Source: Pseudidiomarina indica (GTDB lineage Bacteria > Pseudomonadota > Gammaproteobacteria > Enterobacterales > Alteromonadaceae). Taken from it: a stretch of DNA of 64,000 nucleotides. The position numbers and the translations under genes are program-made. Shown piece after piece: positions 29,395-39,319 of the stretch. Under the pieces are notes generated by a model. The model had not been told where the DNA came from. It ran no database searches and saw only the letters and a list, made by a program, of their open reading frames with translations. The DNA lies in contig JAJUHK010000011.1 of NCBI GenBank assembly GCA_029279945.1, forward strand, positions 1 through 64,000, read 5' to 3'. Positions within the stretch are counted from its first letter, which is position 1. The number at the start of each line of letters is the position of its first letter.

Positions 29395-29453
29395 GGGTCA
29401 GAAAATCTCTACTGCTGCAAAAAAATATGGGGGAGTATAACTTAAGTTGCTGC

Positions 29454-29482
29454 TTGGATCAGTGCTGAGTTTTCATTATGCT
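29454..29482 (+). promoter_or_regulatory. lolCDE sigma-70 promoter
   Basis: TTGGAT, a 17-base spacer, and TATGCT. Transcription would begin near 29489, which excludes an ATG at 29478 and supports the lolC start at 29511. Confidence 0.55.
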
Positions 29483-29510
29483 TGCAACGCTACTTATTTT
29501 AGGGAACACC

Positions 29511-30752
29511 ATGTTTAAACCTGCTGCACTCTTTTTGGGATTGAGATACAGTCGAGCTCGTTACGGGAATCGCTTTACCCGCTTTATTAATCGTATTGCG
29601 CTAATGGGAATTCTTATTGGCGTTGCTGCACTCATTATTGTTAGTTCAGTTATGAACGGTTTTGAGCACCAACTAAAGCAACGCATCTTAGGGGTTGTCC
29701 CACAATTGACGGTGTCAAGTGCGGCAGATGGTACACTCGCTAATTGGCAACCACTCGCGGAACATCTCACTGGCGCAGTGACCAATATCGGTATTGTGCC
29801 TCAAGTAAGTAGCGCAGCAGTAGTGCAAAGCCAAAGTGAGCTGCGCCCCGTTATGATCCAAGGTCTATTCCCCGACGTTGCAGATGCAGCGGTACAATGG
29901 GCACCATTACAAGAGCATTTGGTTTACGGCAGCCTGACCACGTTAGAAGCAGGGAGTTACCAGGTTGTGTTAGGACAAAGTTTAGCGCAACAATTGAACG
30001 TTTGGCCTGGCGACACGATTCGGGTTATTGCCGCGGGTGGCGGTGTCTATACACCGCTTGGATTGATGCCGGCGCAGCGGCAATTCACCGTGGCCGGGAT
30101 TGTTGCGATGCAGTCAGAGGCTGATAATCATTTATTGGTGATGCATGGTGCAGATGCGGCTCGGTTACTGCGCTTACCCCAACAACATGTATCTGAATTA
30201 CGATTCTACTTTGCTGATCCGTTTGCAGCACTCACTGCTGAAACGACAGTTCAACAGCTGCTCGGAGCTTCCTATCGTACTGTCACTTGGCGTGACCGAT
30301 ACGGCGAATTGTTCGATGCGGTACGTATGGAAAAGCGGATGGTCGGTTTATTACTCAGTCTGATCATTGCCGTTGCAGCCTTTAATGTTGTATCTGCCTT
30401 GATGATGGTGATTCAAGATAAAGAAGCCGATATCGCTATCTTACAAACAATGGGGCTACGACAACGTCAGCTCTACGAAATGTTTCTGGTGCAAGGTGGC
30501 ACTTGTGGACTAATTGGTAGTTTTGGTGGTTTAGTACTAGGGGTAATTGGCGCTCGCTATCTCAATGAAATAATGCGCTTCTTACAGATTGATATTAGCT
30601 TTACCGGTCAGGCAGGGCTCCCAGTATTAATGCAGCCGGATCAAATTGCCGTCATAGTATTGGTGGCGTTGGCTCTGACCTTGCTGGCAACACTATATCC
30701 CGCGTGGCGAGCCAGTCAAGTAATGCCGGCACAAATGTTGCGTTATGAATAA
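29511..30752 (+). CDS. lolC: Lipoprotein-releasing ABC transporter permease LolC
   Basis: 413-residue inner-membrane permease of the LolCDE complex, which extracts outer-membrane lipoproteins and passes them to LolA. It has four membrane helices: one near the N-terminus (IALMGILIGVAALIIVSSV) and three in the last third, separated by a large periplasmic domain. The N-terminal FKPAALFLGLRYSRAR fits LolC. AGGGA is six bases upstream of the ATG; a frame from 29478 would start before the likely transcription start. It is followed by lolD after 18 bases. Confidence 0.93.
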   Translation: MFKPAALFLGLRYSRARYGNRFTRFINRIALMGILIGVAALIIVSSVMNGFEHQLKQRILGVVPQLTVSSAADGTLANWQPLAEHLTGAVTNIGIVPQVSSAAVVQSQSELRPVMIQGLFPDVADAAVQWAPLQEHLVYGSLTTLEAGSYQVVLGQSLAQQLNVWPGDTIRVIAAGGGVYTPLGLMPAQRQFTVAGIVAMQSEADNHLLVMHGADAARLLRLPQQHVSELRFYFADPFAALTAETTVQQLLGASYRTVTWRDRYGELFDAVRMEKRMVGLLLSLIIAVAAFNVVSALMMVIQDKEADIAILQTMGLRQRQLYEMFLVQGGTCGLIGSFGGLVLGVIGARYLNEIMRFLQIDISFTGQAGLPVLMQPDQIAVIVLVALALTLLATLYPAWRASQVMPAQMLRYE

Positions 30753-30770
30753 CTCAAAGGAATCACAAGC

Positions 30771-31454
30771 ATGTTGATGGAATGCCGTCACGTCTCGCGT
30801 CGCTACCAAGATGGTGATCACTACTTGGACGTGCTCAACGATATTAATTTGTGCATTACTGAAGGGGAAATGCTTGCCATTGTTGGTAGTTCCGGCTCCG
30901 GCAAAAGTACATTACTGCATTGTATGGGCGGGCTAGATCGTCCCACCACAGGTGAGGTGTTGTATCAAGAGCATGCTATAAATCAATGGAATAGTAATCA
31001 ATTAGCTGACTGGCGCAACCGTGAACTAGGTTTCATTTATCAGTTTCACCACCTTTTACCTGAATTCACTGCGCTCGAAAACGTGGCAATGCCACTGCTT
31101 ATTGCGGGTAAATCTGTGGCAAAGGCACAAGCACGAGCGCAATTATTATTAGAACGGGTAGGGTTGGCGCAGCGCTTAACGCATCGTCCTGCGGAGCTCT
31201 CTGGTGGTGAGCGACAACGCGTTGCGATTGCCCGAGCACTGGCTAATGAGCCACGTTTGGTTTTGGCGGATGAGCCAACAGGAAACTTGGACGATACCAC
31301 AGCTGAGCAGGTCTTTGATTTATTACTCGAACTGAATGAAGAACTGAATACTGCATTTGTCATTGTTACTCACGATCAGGAGTTAGCGGCAAAATTACCG
31401 CGTACGATGACCCTGCATTATGGTCAACTAGCACCGCAGGAGCGTACGCGGTGA
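30771..31454 (+). CDS. lolD: Lipoprotein-releasing ABC transporter ATPase LolD
   Basis: 227-residue ATPase that powers LolCDE. Walker [10 protein letters not shown] (about 42-50), signature [15 protein letters not shown] (about 145-159), Walker B LVLADEP and the switch histidine in VTHDQE are all present. It is in the LolD/MacB branch of ABC ATPases. Its TGA overlaps the GTG start of lolE by four bases, so the two are translationally coupled. Confidence 0.96.
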   Translation: MLMECRHVSRRYQDGDHYLDVLNDINLCITEGEMLAIVGSSGSGKSTLLHCMGGLDRPTTGEVLYQEHAINQWNSNQLADWRNRELGFIYQFHHLLPEFTALENVAMPLLIAGKSVAKAQARAQLLLERVGLAQRLTHRPAELSGGERQRVAIARALANEPRLVLADEPTGNLDDTTAEQVFDLLLELNEELNTAFVIVTHDQELAAKLPRTMTLHYGQLAPQERTR

Positions 31455-32680
31455 CAACATCGTGGTATTTGCTTTGGCAATTGGCGCGGCGATTCCGAAA
31501 AGGGCGCCAACGTAACCAATTTATTTCATTCATCTCAGCATCATCAACGATAGGCATTGCCTTAGGTTGTATGGTGTTTATTACTGGATTCAGTGTCATG
31601 AATGGCTTTGAGAAAGTGCTCCAAGAGCGTTTTCTTAGCTTAATTCCGCATGTCGAGTTTACTGCGGTACAGCAGCAGTTGCGTGATCCAGACAGGATAA
31701 TTGAGCAGAGCTTGGCCCATCCGAACGTGGTCAGTGCTCGTGCGGTTATTCGTACTCAAGCGATGGTACAGCAGGGGACTCAGTTTACCGGCATACAAGT
31801 CAATGGCATAGATGTTGAACAGCCGCAAGCTATTAAAGAGTATATGGACGACGCGACCTGGGAGAAGTTGGTTGCTACCCCCAATGGTGTCGTGCTAGGC
31901 GTCAAACTAGCCCAGCAGCTGAAGCTCAGCGTGGGTGATCAATTTACTACGTTAGTGGCGAGAAATTCTGATTTTCGTGAACCCCAACGTATCCGGTTGC
32001 AGTTAGCTGGAACCTTCGAGTTTGGGGGGCAAGTCGATCATCAACTGGCGTACGTAACGTTAGCAACAGCGCGGAATATGGTCGGTTTGTCCGATGGTGT
32101 CACTGCCATTGAATTAACGTTGAACGATATCATGGCAGCACAGCAAGTAGCCGTTAGTATTGGTCAACAGGTTGCTGACTATATTTACTTGGATCACTGG
32201 ATGCGCGCGCAAGGACATTTGTACCAAGATATCCAATTAGTACGGGTAGTCATGTACTTAGTGCTGGTGTTAGTACTGGCTGTGGCCTGCTTTAATATTA
32301 TTTCTACCTTAGTCATGACGGTACAGGAAAAGCAGCGACATATAGGTATCCTCCGAACCATAGGCTTGCGTGCACGCCACATTATGCTCGTGTTCGTTTT
32401 ACAAGGATTACAAAATGGTGTGGTTGGTATTTTGATCGGCTGTCTCGCCGGTGTGTTGCTGACGTGGGGATTACCAGATTTGATGGGGTTGATACAATGG
32501 CTCAGTGGCGAGCCGTTATTAACGAGCGATGTGTATTTTATTGAACAAATTCCCGTACAGCTGCAATGGCGCGATGTGATTATTGTGGCCGCCGTAGCTT
32601 TTGTATTGAGTTTTGCGGCTACCCTCTATCCTGCGTGGCGAGCAGGGCGCATCGAAATTGTCGAAGCCATCAATGATTAG
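31451..32680 (+). CDS. lolE: Lipoprotein-releasing ABC transporter permease LolE
   Basis: 409-residue partner of LolC with the same four-helix layout: an N-terminal helix near residues 25-50 ([19 protein letters not shown]), a periplasmic domain, and three C-terminal helices. The start is GTG, overlapping lolD. It is similar to LolC (shared MNGFE and TLYPAWRA segments), reflecting the gene duplication that gave rise to the pair. It ends 11 bases into the convergent DUF2062 gene. Confidence 0.94.
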   Translation: MTTSWYLLWQLARRFRKGRQRNQFISFISASSTIGIALGCMVFITGFSVMNGFEKVLQERFLSLIPHVEFTAVQQQLRDPDRIIEQSLAHPNVVSARAVIRTQAMVQQGTQFTGIQVNGIDVEQPQAIKEYMDDATWEKLVATPNGVVLGVKLAQQLKLSVGDQFTTLVARNSDFREPQRIRLQLAGTFEFGGQVDHQLAYVTLATARNMVGLSDGVTAIELTLNDIMAAQQVAVSIGQQVADYIYLDHWMRAQGHLYQDIQLVRVVMYLVLVLVLAVACFNIISTLVMTVQEKQRHIGILRTIGLRARHIMLVFVLQGLQNGVVGILIGCLAGVLLTWGLPDLMGLIQWLSGEPLLTSDVYFIEQIPVQLQWRDVIIVAAVAFVLSFAATLYPAWRAGRIEIVEAIND

Positions 32681-33230
32681 TGTTGGTATCTTGCTGCGCG
32701 CGTTGTTTGGCTTTTTCGACCATTCGACGCGTGCGTTCACGCCATGCATTCACGACAGCTTGGCGCCATAACAAGCTAATTGTAAAATATCCTACAATAC
32801 TACTGACGACAGCCATAACAAAACAACCGAGCAAAAATGCTGGACCTATGGTGGTGATACTTTGTCCCAACCAGTGCCAACTGAGTTCAAACGTAAAAGT
32901 TTGTTCAGGCTGCCCTAAAATCCATGTACCAAGCACATAACAAAAATAAAAGATAACCGGCATGGTGATAGGGTTTGTTATCCATACCATAGCTACCGCT
33001 AACGGTAAGTTGACGCGAAACGAAATCGCAGCGGCTGCTGCCAGTGCCATTTGAAATGGCACTGGGATGAATGCACAAAATAAGCCAACGGCAAAAGCTC
33101 CTGCTGCAGAGCGGCGGTTTAAGTGCCATAAGTTAGCGTCGTGCAACAAGGACCCAAAAATCTTTAAGCTTTTACTGTTTTTAACAGCTTCATGCTTTGG
33201 CATGATGCGTCGAATGAACTTACGTGGCAT
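32670..33230 (-). CDS. DUF2062 family membrane protein
   Basis: 186 residues with three or four membrane helices. The DUF2062 hallmarks are the small-residue helix FAVGLFCAFIPVPFQM (about 48-63) and WITNPITMPVIFYFCY (about 86-101). No enzymatic motif is seen and the function of the family is unknown. A very basic C-terminal tail (RERTRRMVEKAKQRAQQ) would lie in the cytoplasm. In this gene order it sits between lolCDE and comEC on the opposite strand, as in related genomes. Confidence 0.85.
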   Translation of the reverse strand: MPRKFIRRIMPKHEAVKNSKSLKIFGSLLHDANLWHLNRRSAAGAFAVGLFCAFIPVPFQMALAAAAAISFRVNLPLAVAMVWITNPITMPVIFYFCYVLGTWILGQPEQTFTFELSWHWLGQSITTIGPAFLLGCFVMAVVSSIVGYFTISLLWRQAVVNAWRERTRRMVEKAKQRAQQDTNTNH

Positions 33231-33278
33231 CTTTAATCCATCATAACGTAATTAATCTATTAAGCAGGTACAACGTCC

Positions 33279-35555
33279 ATGGATCGGTGGTTGTGCGCAG
33301 CACTATTTGGCTATGCTTTAACCTTTATTGTCAGTACTCCAAAACAGCTACTGTTGTGGGCTTTGCTGTTTAATGCGGCAGTTGTTCTTGCCGCAAAATT
33401 AAGACTATTATACCTGAATCGGCTCCTAATAGGGTGCATATTGTGCGGTATCGCATGGGGAAGTATCAATGTTTATTTTTATCAAGAGGCTAAGCTTCCA
33501 TCCGATTACTATGGCGTCACACTACCAGTAAAAATTTCCATTCAATCAATAACGCAAGTCTACCCGAATTTCTGGCGAATCGAAGGTGATTTGTTGGCAG
33601 TTGGTGAGGAGCTGTTGACGTATGTACCCCGTGCTCGGTTAAGCTGGTTTGCCCCCCCTGACGATTTGAAACCACCACAAGTAGGTACTGTCTGGTTGTT
33701 GCAGGCACGCTTAAAAGCCCCTCAGGGTGTGCGTAACGACGGTGGTTTTCTTTACCATCGCTATCTTGTTGGGCAGGGAATTCATGTCTTAGGTTCTATC
33801 CGTGACGGCCAGCTGCTTGGCGGGCAACCGAGTTATCGGCAGCAGTTATACAATCAGTTGTCAGAGTTGCTGCGTCACTCTGAGCATGCTGGTATCTTAC
33901 AAGCATTGACTGTGGGTGAGCGACAGCAAATTTCTCCAGAACAGTGGCAACTCTATCAGCGCACAGGTCTGGCGCACTTGATTGCAATTTCAGGTCTGCA
34001 CTTAAGCTTAGTGGCAATCGGCGTCATTTGGGCCGCCCAGTGGTTGCTAAGGTTTTGTGCGCGTCATCGTGGGCGACGAGAGCAATTGAATAGTTGGTAC
34101 TGGGCAATGTTAATTGCTCTTGTGGCCACATTGTATTACGCCGCATTAGCTGGATTTGCTACCTCGACAATACGAGCGTTTGCGATGTTTTCGGTGGTTC
34201 TGTGGCATAAATATTACCGGATTCACACACCGCCAAGCCGTGTATTGCTACGGGCTGTTGCCTTGGTTGTCATAGTGCAACCTTTTGCTCCATTGCAAAC
34301 CGGGTTTTGGTTGTCGGTAGGAGCCGTTGCAACGATTTTATTGATGAACTGGCGTTGGTTACCGATTCAAGGCCGTTGGGCATCCTTACGTTCATTATGG
34401 CGGTTAGAGGTGGTGTTAACACTCGCGCTTTGGCCCTTAACAGCACTATGGTTCGGTGGGCTTCCAATATTGGCACCGCTGACTAATTTACTGGTTATTC
34501 CCGTGGTGACCTTTTGGGTGTTACCGTTGGCTTTGATAGCAATGTTATTGTTAATGCTGAGTCTGCCGTCGGCGGCAAAACTCCTATTTGACGGTGCTGC
34601 TTTGCCATTGGCAATGTTTGAGCCAAGTTTACAAATCATTGCTGATGCCAAATGGCAGTGGCTGCCTACTCATTTAACCGGTTCTTGGAGTGTGCTTAGT
34701 ATCTTACTATTGAGTTGGGTATGGCCGTGGCATTGGCGCTACAAGCTATGTTGCGGGTTAGTATTGATTTTGACCCAATTGATTAGTTGGGAGCTGCAAT
34801 GGCGTGATACTGAAGTACGATTACACGTTTTAGACGTAGATCAAGGCAGTGCTATTGTGATTGAGCAAGGACACGAAGCAATGCTAATCGATACTGGCGC
34901 GAACTGGGAATTTGGTAGTTCAATGGCGGAGCGGGCAATTATTCCTTTTCTAACGCATCACCGACTCACCCCTGTGGTGGGAGTGGTGAGCCATACCGAC
35001 AATGATCATTTGGGTGGTTATCTGCAATTAGTAGAAGCTTATCCCTTTATGCGTTGGTATGGCAGTGGCACCGGGCTTCCTTGTGTGGCGGGGCAATCTG
35101 GTCAATGGCGTCGTGTGAAATGGTTGGTATTACATCCACGGCGAGTAACCAATAATCGTCATAATGACGACTCTTGTGTGGTACGGGTAACGATTGGCCA
35201 GCATTCGGTATTGATTCCGGGGGATATTACTTATCGTGCTGAGCGGCAACTCTTGGCTTTTGTTGCGCCTGTAGCAAGCGATATTTTGGTGCTAGCACAT
35301 CATGGCAGCAATAGCTCCAGTGAACGGCTATTTTTAGCAGCAGTAAACCCTCAGCTTGCCATTGTTAGCCGCGGACGCAACAATGCGTACGGTATGGTCG
35401 CGACGCCTGTTAAAGAACGTTTGAATGAGTTACAAATACCATTACTAGATACCGCCCTAGGTGGACAGATAACATTGCGCTTTAATTCGTCAGAATGGTC
35501 TGTTGAACAGCCATGGGCAGGGGCTGATAGGCCGTGGTTTGATTCAGATAACTAG
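33279..35555 (+). CDS. comEC: DNA uptake channel / competence protein ComEC
   Basis: 758 residues. An N-terminal helix cluster and soluble OB-like region (about 1-200) lead to the polytopic Competence domain (about 210-510, with the SGLHLSLVA segment). A metallo-beta-lactamase-like domain (about 520-758) carries SHTDNDHLGG and an LAHHGSNSS segment. ComEC is the inner-membrane channel for single-stranded DNA in natural transformation. The domain set is full-length and intact, so the organism may be transformable. It is followed by msbA after 57 bases. Confidence 0.93.
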   Translation: MDRWLCAALFGYALTFIVSTPKQLLLWALLFNAAVVLAAKLRLLYLNRLLIGCILCGIAWGSINVYFYQEAKLPSDYYGVTLPVKISIQSITQVYPNFWRIEGDLLAVGEELLTYVPRARLSWFAPPDDLKPPQVGTVWLLQARLKAPQGVRNDGGFLYHRYLVGQGIHVLGSIRDGQLLGGQPSYRQQLYNQLSELLRHSEHAGILQALTVGERQQISPEQWQLYQRTGLAHLIAISGLHLSLVAIGVIWAAQWLLRFCARHRGRREQLNSWYWAMLIALVATLYYAALAGFATSTIRAFAMFSVVLWHKYYRIHTPPSRVLLRAVALVVIVQPFAPLQTGFWLSVGAVATILLMNWRWLPIQGRWASLRSLWRLEVVLTLALWPLTALWFGGLPILAPLTNLLVIPVVTFWVLPLALIAMLLLMLSLPSAAKLLFDGAALPLAMFEPSLQIIADAKWQWLPTHLTGSWSVLSILLLSWVWPWHWRYKLCCGLVLILTQLISWELQWRDTEVRLHVLDVDQGSAIVIEQGHEAMLIDTGANWEFGSSMAERAIIPFLTHHRLTPVVGVVSHTDNDHLGGYLQLVEAYPFMRWYGSGTGLPCVAGQSGQWRRVKWLVLHPRRVTNNRHNDDSCVVRVTIGQHSVLIPGDITYRAERQLLAFVAPVASDILVLAHHGSNSSSERLFLAAVNPQLAIVSRGRNNAYGMVATPVKERLNELQIPLLDTALGGQITLRFNSSEWSVEQPWAGADRPWFDSDN

Positions 35556-35612
35556 CCAGTGACTAGGCAAAACGGTTAGAATGCAGATATTGTAAAACTT
35601 TGTAAGACTAGC

Positions 35613-37385
35613 ATGAACGCAGAAATCAATTCTGAAAACCTAACGGAAACCCAAAAGAAACGTACGTTTCGTCGATTATTAGGGTATATTAAACCGTATC
35701 GGGCGGCCTTTGTGTGTTCGGTTTTTGCCATGATCGGCTACGCAGCTGTTGATACATTTTTCTTTTCTCAAATCGAAACATTAATTGATGAGGGTTTGAC
35801 GGAACAAAATTCAAAAATCTTAGTATATGGCGCAATTTTTGTACCGCTGGTGTTTATTGCACGAGGTGCTTTTAACTTCATTTCTACTTATCTGTTAAAT
35901 TGGGTGGGCTTTCGAGTAATCACCACCTTACGTCAACAGCTGTTTGATCATATGATGAAGTTGCCCGTGTCATTTCACGATAAACACTCTACTGGTGATC
36001 TCCTTTCAAAAATAACCTACACCACACAACAAGTTGCCGAAGCTAGTTCACGTGCAATTTTGGTGTTAATCCGTGAAGGCGCATTTGTCATTGGGCTGTT
36101 ATGCTTGATGTTCTATATCAGCTGGCAGCTGTCATTGGTGTTTCTAGTCGTTGGGCCGTTGATTGCCAAAATTGTTTCAGTGGTATCGAAACGTTTTCGG
36201 CAAGTGTCACGTCGTATTCAAACAGCCATGGGGAATGTGACGACTACCGCCGAACAAATGCTGAACGGCCATAAAGTAGTGGTGATGTACGAAGGTCAAG
36301 GTCGAGAATCAAAGCGCTTTAGCGAGATCAACAATGTGACCCGCAACCAAAATATGAAGTTGATCAACGCACAAACAGTCAGTACATCGCTGATTCAATT
36401 GATCGCCTCGTTTAGCTTATCAATGGTACTCATTTTAGCCAGTTACCCAGATATGCTGGAAAAACTATCGGCAGGGGCTTTCACAACTTTACTCACGTCC
36501 ATGATTATGCTGCTACGCCCGTTGAAGCAATTGACCACGGTGAATAGTGATTTCCAACGCGGTATTGCAGCAGCACAAAGTATTTTCCAGGTGCTCGATG
36601 AAACAGCTGAGCCAAATACAGGAACTCATGTTGTTGAACGGGCGGCGGGACACATTCGGTTTGACGATGTGACCTTTACTTATGATAAAGCAGAAACACC
36701 GGCACTGGATCACGTAAGTTTTGACGTTCAACCTGGTAAAGTACTCGCGTTAGTGGGACGTTCAGGTAGTGGAAAATCAACCATTTCAAACTTATTAACG
36801 CGTTTCTATTCACCACAAAGTGGCAAAATTTATCTTGATGATGTCGATATTTACGATTACCGGTTGAAGTGTTTACGGCGTCAGTTTGCGTTAGTCTCGC
36901 AGGATGTGACGTTGTTCAATGACACCATCGCCAACAACATCACCTACGGTGCGCGTGGGGAAGTATCGCCAGAACGTATTCGCAAAGTTGCTGAGCAAGC
37001 GTTTATCACTGAGTTCACTGACAACTTACCATTAGGACTAGATACTATGGTGGGTGAGAACGGGGTCATGTTATCTGGTGGTCAGCGGCAACGTATCGCT
37101 ATCGCGCGAGCGCTGTTGCGTGATGCGCCGATTTTAATTCTTGACGAAGCAACGTCGGCATTAGACACAGAGTCAGAGCGGCATATTCAAAAAGCATTAA
37201 ACCGCTTGCAACAAAATCGGACCTCGATTGTTATTGCGCATCGATTATCGACCATTGAAAATGCAGACGAAATTTTAGTTATGGAAGATGGTAAGGTTCT
37301 TGAGCGTGGTGATCACCAAACCTTATTAGCGAAGAAAGGTGCATACTATCAACTGTATCGTTTGCAATTTGGTGGTGAAGTTTAA
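35613..37385 (+). CDS. msbA: Lipid A export ATP-binding/permease protein
   Basis: 590-residue ABC half-transporter that flips lipid A-core across the inner membrane. Six membrane helices (about 25-310) are followed by a nucleotide-binding domain with Walker A GRSGSGKST (about 385-393), signature LSGGQRQR and Walker B ILILDEATS. Length is near E. coli MsbA (582). lpxK begins two bases after the stop, the standard pairing. Confidence 0.96.
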   Translation: MNAEINSENLTETQKKRTFRRLLGYIKPYRAAFVCSVFAMIGYAAVDTFFFSQIETLIDEGLTEQNSKILVYGAIFVPLVFIARGAFNFISTYLLNWVGFRVITTLRQQLFDHMMKLPVSFHDKHSTGDLLSKITYTTQQVAEASSRAILVLIREGAFVIGLLCLMFYISWQLSLVFLVVGPLIAKIVSVVSKRFRQVSRRIQTAMGNVTTTAEQMLNGHKVVVMYEGQGRESKRFSEINNVTRNQNMKLINAQTVSTSLIQLIASFSLSMVLILASYPDMLEKLSAGAFTTLLTSMIMLLRPLKQLTTVNSDFQRGIAAAQSIFQVLDETAEPNTGTHVVERAAGHIRFDDVTFTYDKAETPALDHVSFDVQPGKVLALVGRSGSGKSTISNLLTRFYSPQSGKIYLDDVDIYDYRLKCLRRQFALVSQDVTLFNDTIANNITYGARGEVSPERIRKVAEQAFITEFTDNLPLGLDTMVGENGVMLSGGQRQRIAIARALLRDAPILILDEATSALDTESERHIQKALNRLQQNRTSIVIAHRLSTIENADEILVMEDGKVLERGDHQTLLAKKGAYYQLYRLQFGGEV

Positions 37386-37386
37386 G

Positions 37387-38373
37387 ATGGCCTTACAGCG
37401 TGCATGGTACCGGCCTAAGTTCACCTGGTGGTTGATTGCTTTATTGCCACTGCACGCGTTATTTGTGATTGTGAGTGAATGCCGGCGTTGGTGTTATCGT
37501 TGGGGATGGTGTGCGCGTTACAAAGCGCCTATTCCTGTGATTGTAGTGGGTAATATTAGTGTGGGCGGTACGGGCAAAACTCCGGTAACTGGGGCTTTAG
37601 TGCATTGGCTAAAGCAACAAGGCTTTCAACCTGCGATTATTTCGCGTGGGTATGGAGGCGAGGGGCCATTTCCGCAGTTAGTTACAACACAAACGCCGCC
37701 ATCAATGGTTGGTGATGAACCAAAATTGTTAGCTCAGCGAACTGCCGTGCCGGTTGTGGTTGGTCCAAACCGACAACAGGCTATCGAACTTCTCATACAA
37801 TCATTTCCTGCTGTTAATATCATCATCAGTGATGATGGGTTGCAACATGAACGCTTGAGCCGTGATTTAGAAATTGCGGTTGTCGACGGTGAGCGAGGTA
37901 TTGGTAATGGCTGGCGTTTGCCAATAGGACCATTACGTGACCCGGTAACCAGGTTGCAGCAAGCTGATCTCGTTGTGCAAAACGGGGTCGGACAGCGGAC
38001 ATTCGGTCACTGTTTTCAACTACAACCGGGCGCGTGGCGACGGGTTGTTGATGATCAACCCGTAGCACCACCATTTGGGCGCGCGATTGCGATAGCAGGT
38101 ATCGGCCATCCGCAACGTTTTTTTGCAACGCTGCAACAGTTAGCTATTGCTGTAGAAGACAGTCTTGCATTCGCCGATCATCATCCATACAGCACTGAAG
38201 ATTTTGCGGCTATCACCCACGACGTTGCAGTGCTGATGACCGAAAAGGATGCGGCAAAATGCAGAACATTCGCGCGGGATAATTGGTATTATTTGACGGT
38301 ATCAGCGGTGTTTGATGATACCTTTTGGCAAGAATTTAGTCGTCAGGTTAACCGAATAACACAGGAGCCTTAG
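37387..38373 (+). CDS. lpxK: Tetraacyldisaccharide 4'-kinase
   Basis: 328-residue membrane-associated kinase that phosphorylates the 4' position of lipid A precursor. The N-terminal segment (FTWWLIALLPLHALFVIV) is a membrane anchor, and the P-loop GNISVGGTGKTP is at about residues 55-66, with SDDGLQH further on. The frame opens inside msbA at 37339, but the ATG at 37387 gives the normal N-terminus. It is part of msbA-lpxK-Trm112-kdsB, almost certainly one operon. Confidence 0.95.
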   Translation: MALQRAWYRPKFTWWLIALLPLHALFVIVSECRRWCYRWGWCARYKAPIPVIVVGNISVGGTGKTPVTGALVHWLKQQGFQPAIISRGYGGEGPFPQLVTTQTPPSMVGDEPKLLAQRTAVPVVVGPNRQQAIELLIQSFPAVNIIISDDGLQHERLSRDLEIAVVDGERGIGNGWRLPIGPLRDPVTRLQQADLVVQNGVGQRTFGHCFQLQPGAWRRVVDDQPVAPPFGRAIAIAGIGHPQRFFATLQQLAIAVEDSLAFADHHPYSTEDFAAITHDVAVLMTEKDAAKCRTFARDNWYYLTVSAVFDDTFWQEFSRQVNRITQEP

Positions 38374-38375
38374 CT

Positions 38376-38570
38376 GTGGTTGATGAAAAAACGTTAGCGA
38401 TTTTGGCATGCCCGTTATGTAAGGGGAAACTACTTTGGATCGCTGAACAGCAAGAATTAGTGTGCCGTGGCGATCGGTTAGCATACCCAGTCAAACAGGG
38501 AATACCGATGTTACTTAGCCATGAAGCGCGCGAGCTAACATCTGCTGAACTTGAGCAATTACCATCATGA
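38376..38570 (+). CDS. Trm112/YcaR family small zinc-ribbon protein
   Basis: 64 residues. [13 protein letters not shown] (about 6-18) is the typical N-terminal Cys pair of the family; a second Cys lies near residue 31 ([12 protein letters not shown]), and the C-terminal [10 protein letters not shown] is characteristic. The start is GTG with AGGAG eight bases before it. The stop overlaps the kdsB ATG by four bases. Always found between lpxK and kdsB in gammaproteobacteria; its role is not clear, perhaps as a partner of a methyltransferase. Confidence 0.9.
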   Translation: MVDEKTLAILACPLCKGKLLWIAEQQELVCRGDRLAYPVKQGIPMLLSHEARELTSAELEQLPS

Positions 38571-39319
38571 GTTTTACCGTTATTATTCCAGCTCGCTATG
38601 CCTCGTCACGGCTACCTGGGAAACCCTTAGCTATGATTGGCTCGAAGCCAATGATTCAACGTGTCTATGAGCGAGCCATGCAAGCGGGTGCAAAGACTGT
38701 GATTGTCGCTACAGATGATCAGCGTATTGTCGATGTTGTTGCGCAATTTGGTGGGCGTGCATTACTCACTTCAGCGGAGCATCAGTCGGGTACTGAACGC
38801 CTCGCTGAAGTGATCGAACAACTGGGTCTAGCTGATGATGAGGTTGTGGTTAATGTGCAAGGTGATGAGCCATTCATTCCACCATCTATTATCGGTCAAG
38901 TGGCAGGAAACCTTGCTGCACAAAATGATGCAGGCATGGCCACCTTAGCGGTACCTATGACTGAGTTGGATGATGTGTTAAGCCCACATGCGGTTAAAGT
39001 TGTCACTGATAAACAGGGGTATGCACTGTATTTTAGTCGTGCTGCAATCCCATATGAGCGCGACGGTTTGAGTGAAAAACGTTTGGGTGCTTTGGCGAAT
39101 TATCAACGTCACATTGGTATTTACGCTTATCGTGCTGGCTTTATCCGCCGTTATATTACGTGGCCTGCAAGCCCGCTTGAACAGATTGAATCTTTGGAGC
39201 AACTACGGGTGCTTTGGCATGGAGATAAAATTCACGTGGCTCAGGCTTGCGAACAGCCGCCGGCTGGCGTGGATACACCAGCCGACTTGGTACGCGCTAT
39301 CCAGGCAGTAGACGATTAA
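38567..39319 (+). CDS. kdsB: 3-deoxy-manno-octulosonate cytidylyltransferase
   Basis: 250-residue cytoplasmic enzyme that makes CMP-KDO from CTP and KDO for LPS core assembly. The nucleotide-binding N-terminus [14 protein letters not shown] and the NVQGDEPFI segment (about 99-107) are diagnostic. Length equals the family norm (about 248). It is the last gene of the lipid A operon and its end overlaps the convergent RND permease by 23 bases, with no terminator between them. Confidence 0.96.
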   Translation: MSFTVIIPARYASSRLPGKPLAMIGSKPMIQRVYERAMQAGAKTVIVATDDQRIVDVVAQFGGRALLTSAEHQSGTERLAEVIEQLGLADDEVVVNVQGDEPFIPPSIIGQVAGNLAAQNDAGMATLAVPMTELDDVLSPHAVKVVTDKQGYALYFSRAAIPYERDGLSEKRLGALANYQRHIGIYAYRAGFIRRYITWPASPLEQIESLEQLRVLWHGDKIHVAQACEQPPAGVDTPADLVRAIQAVDD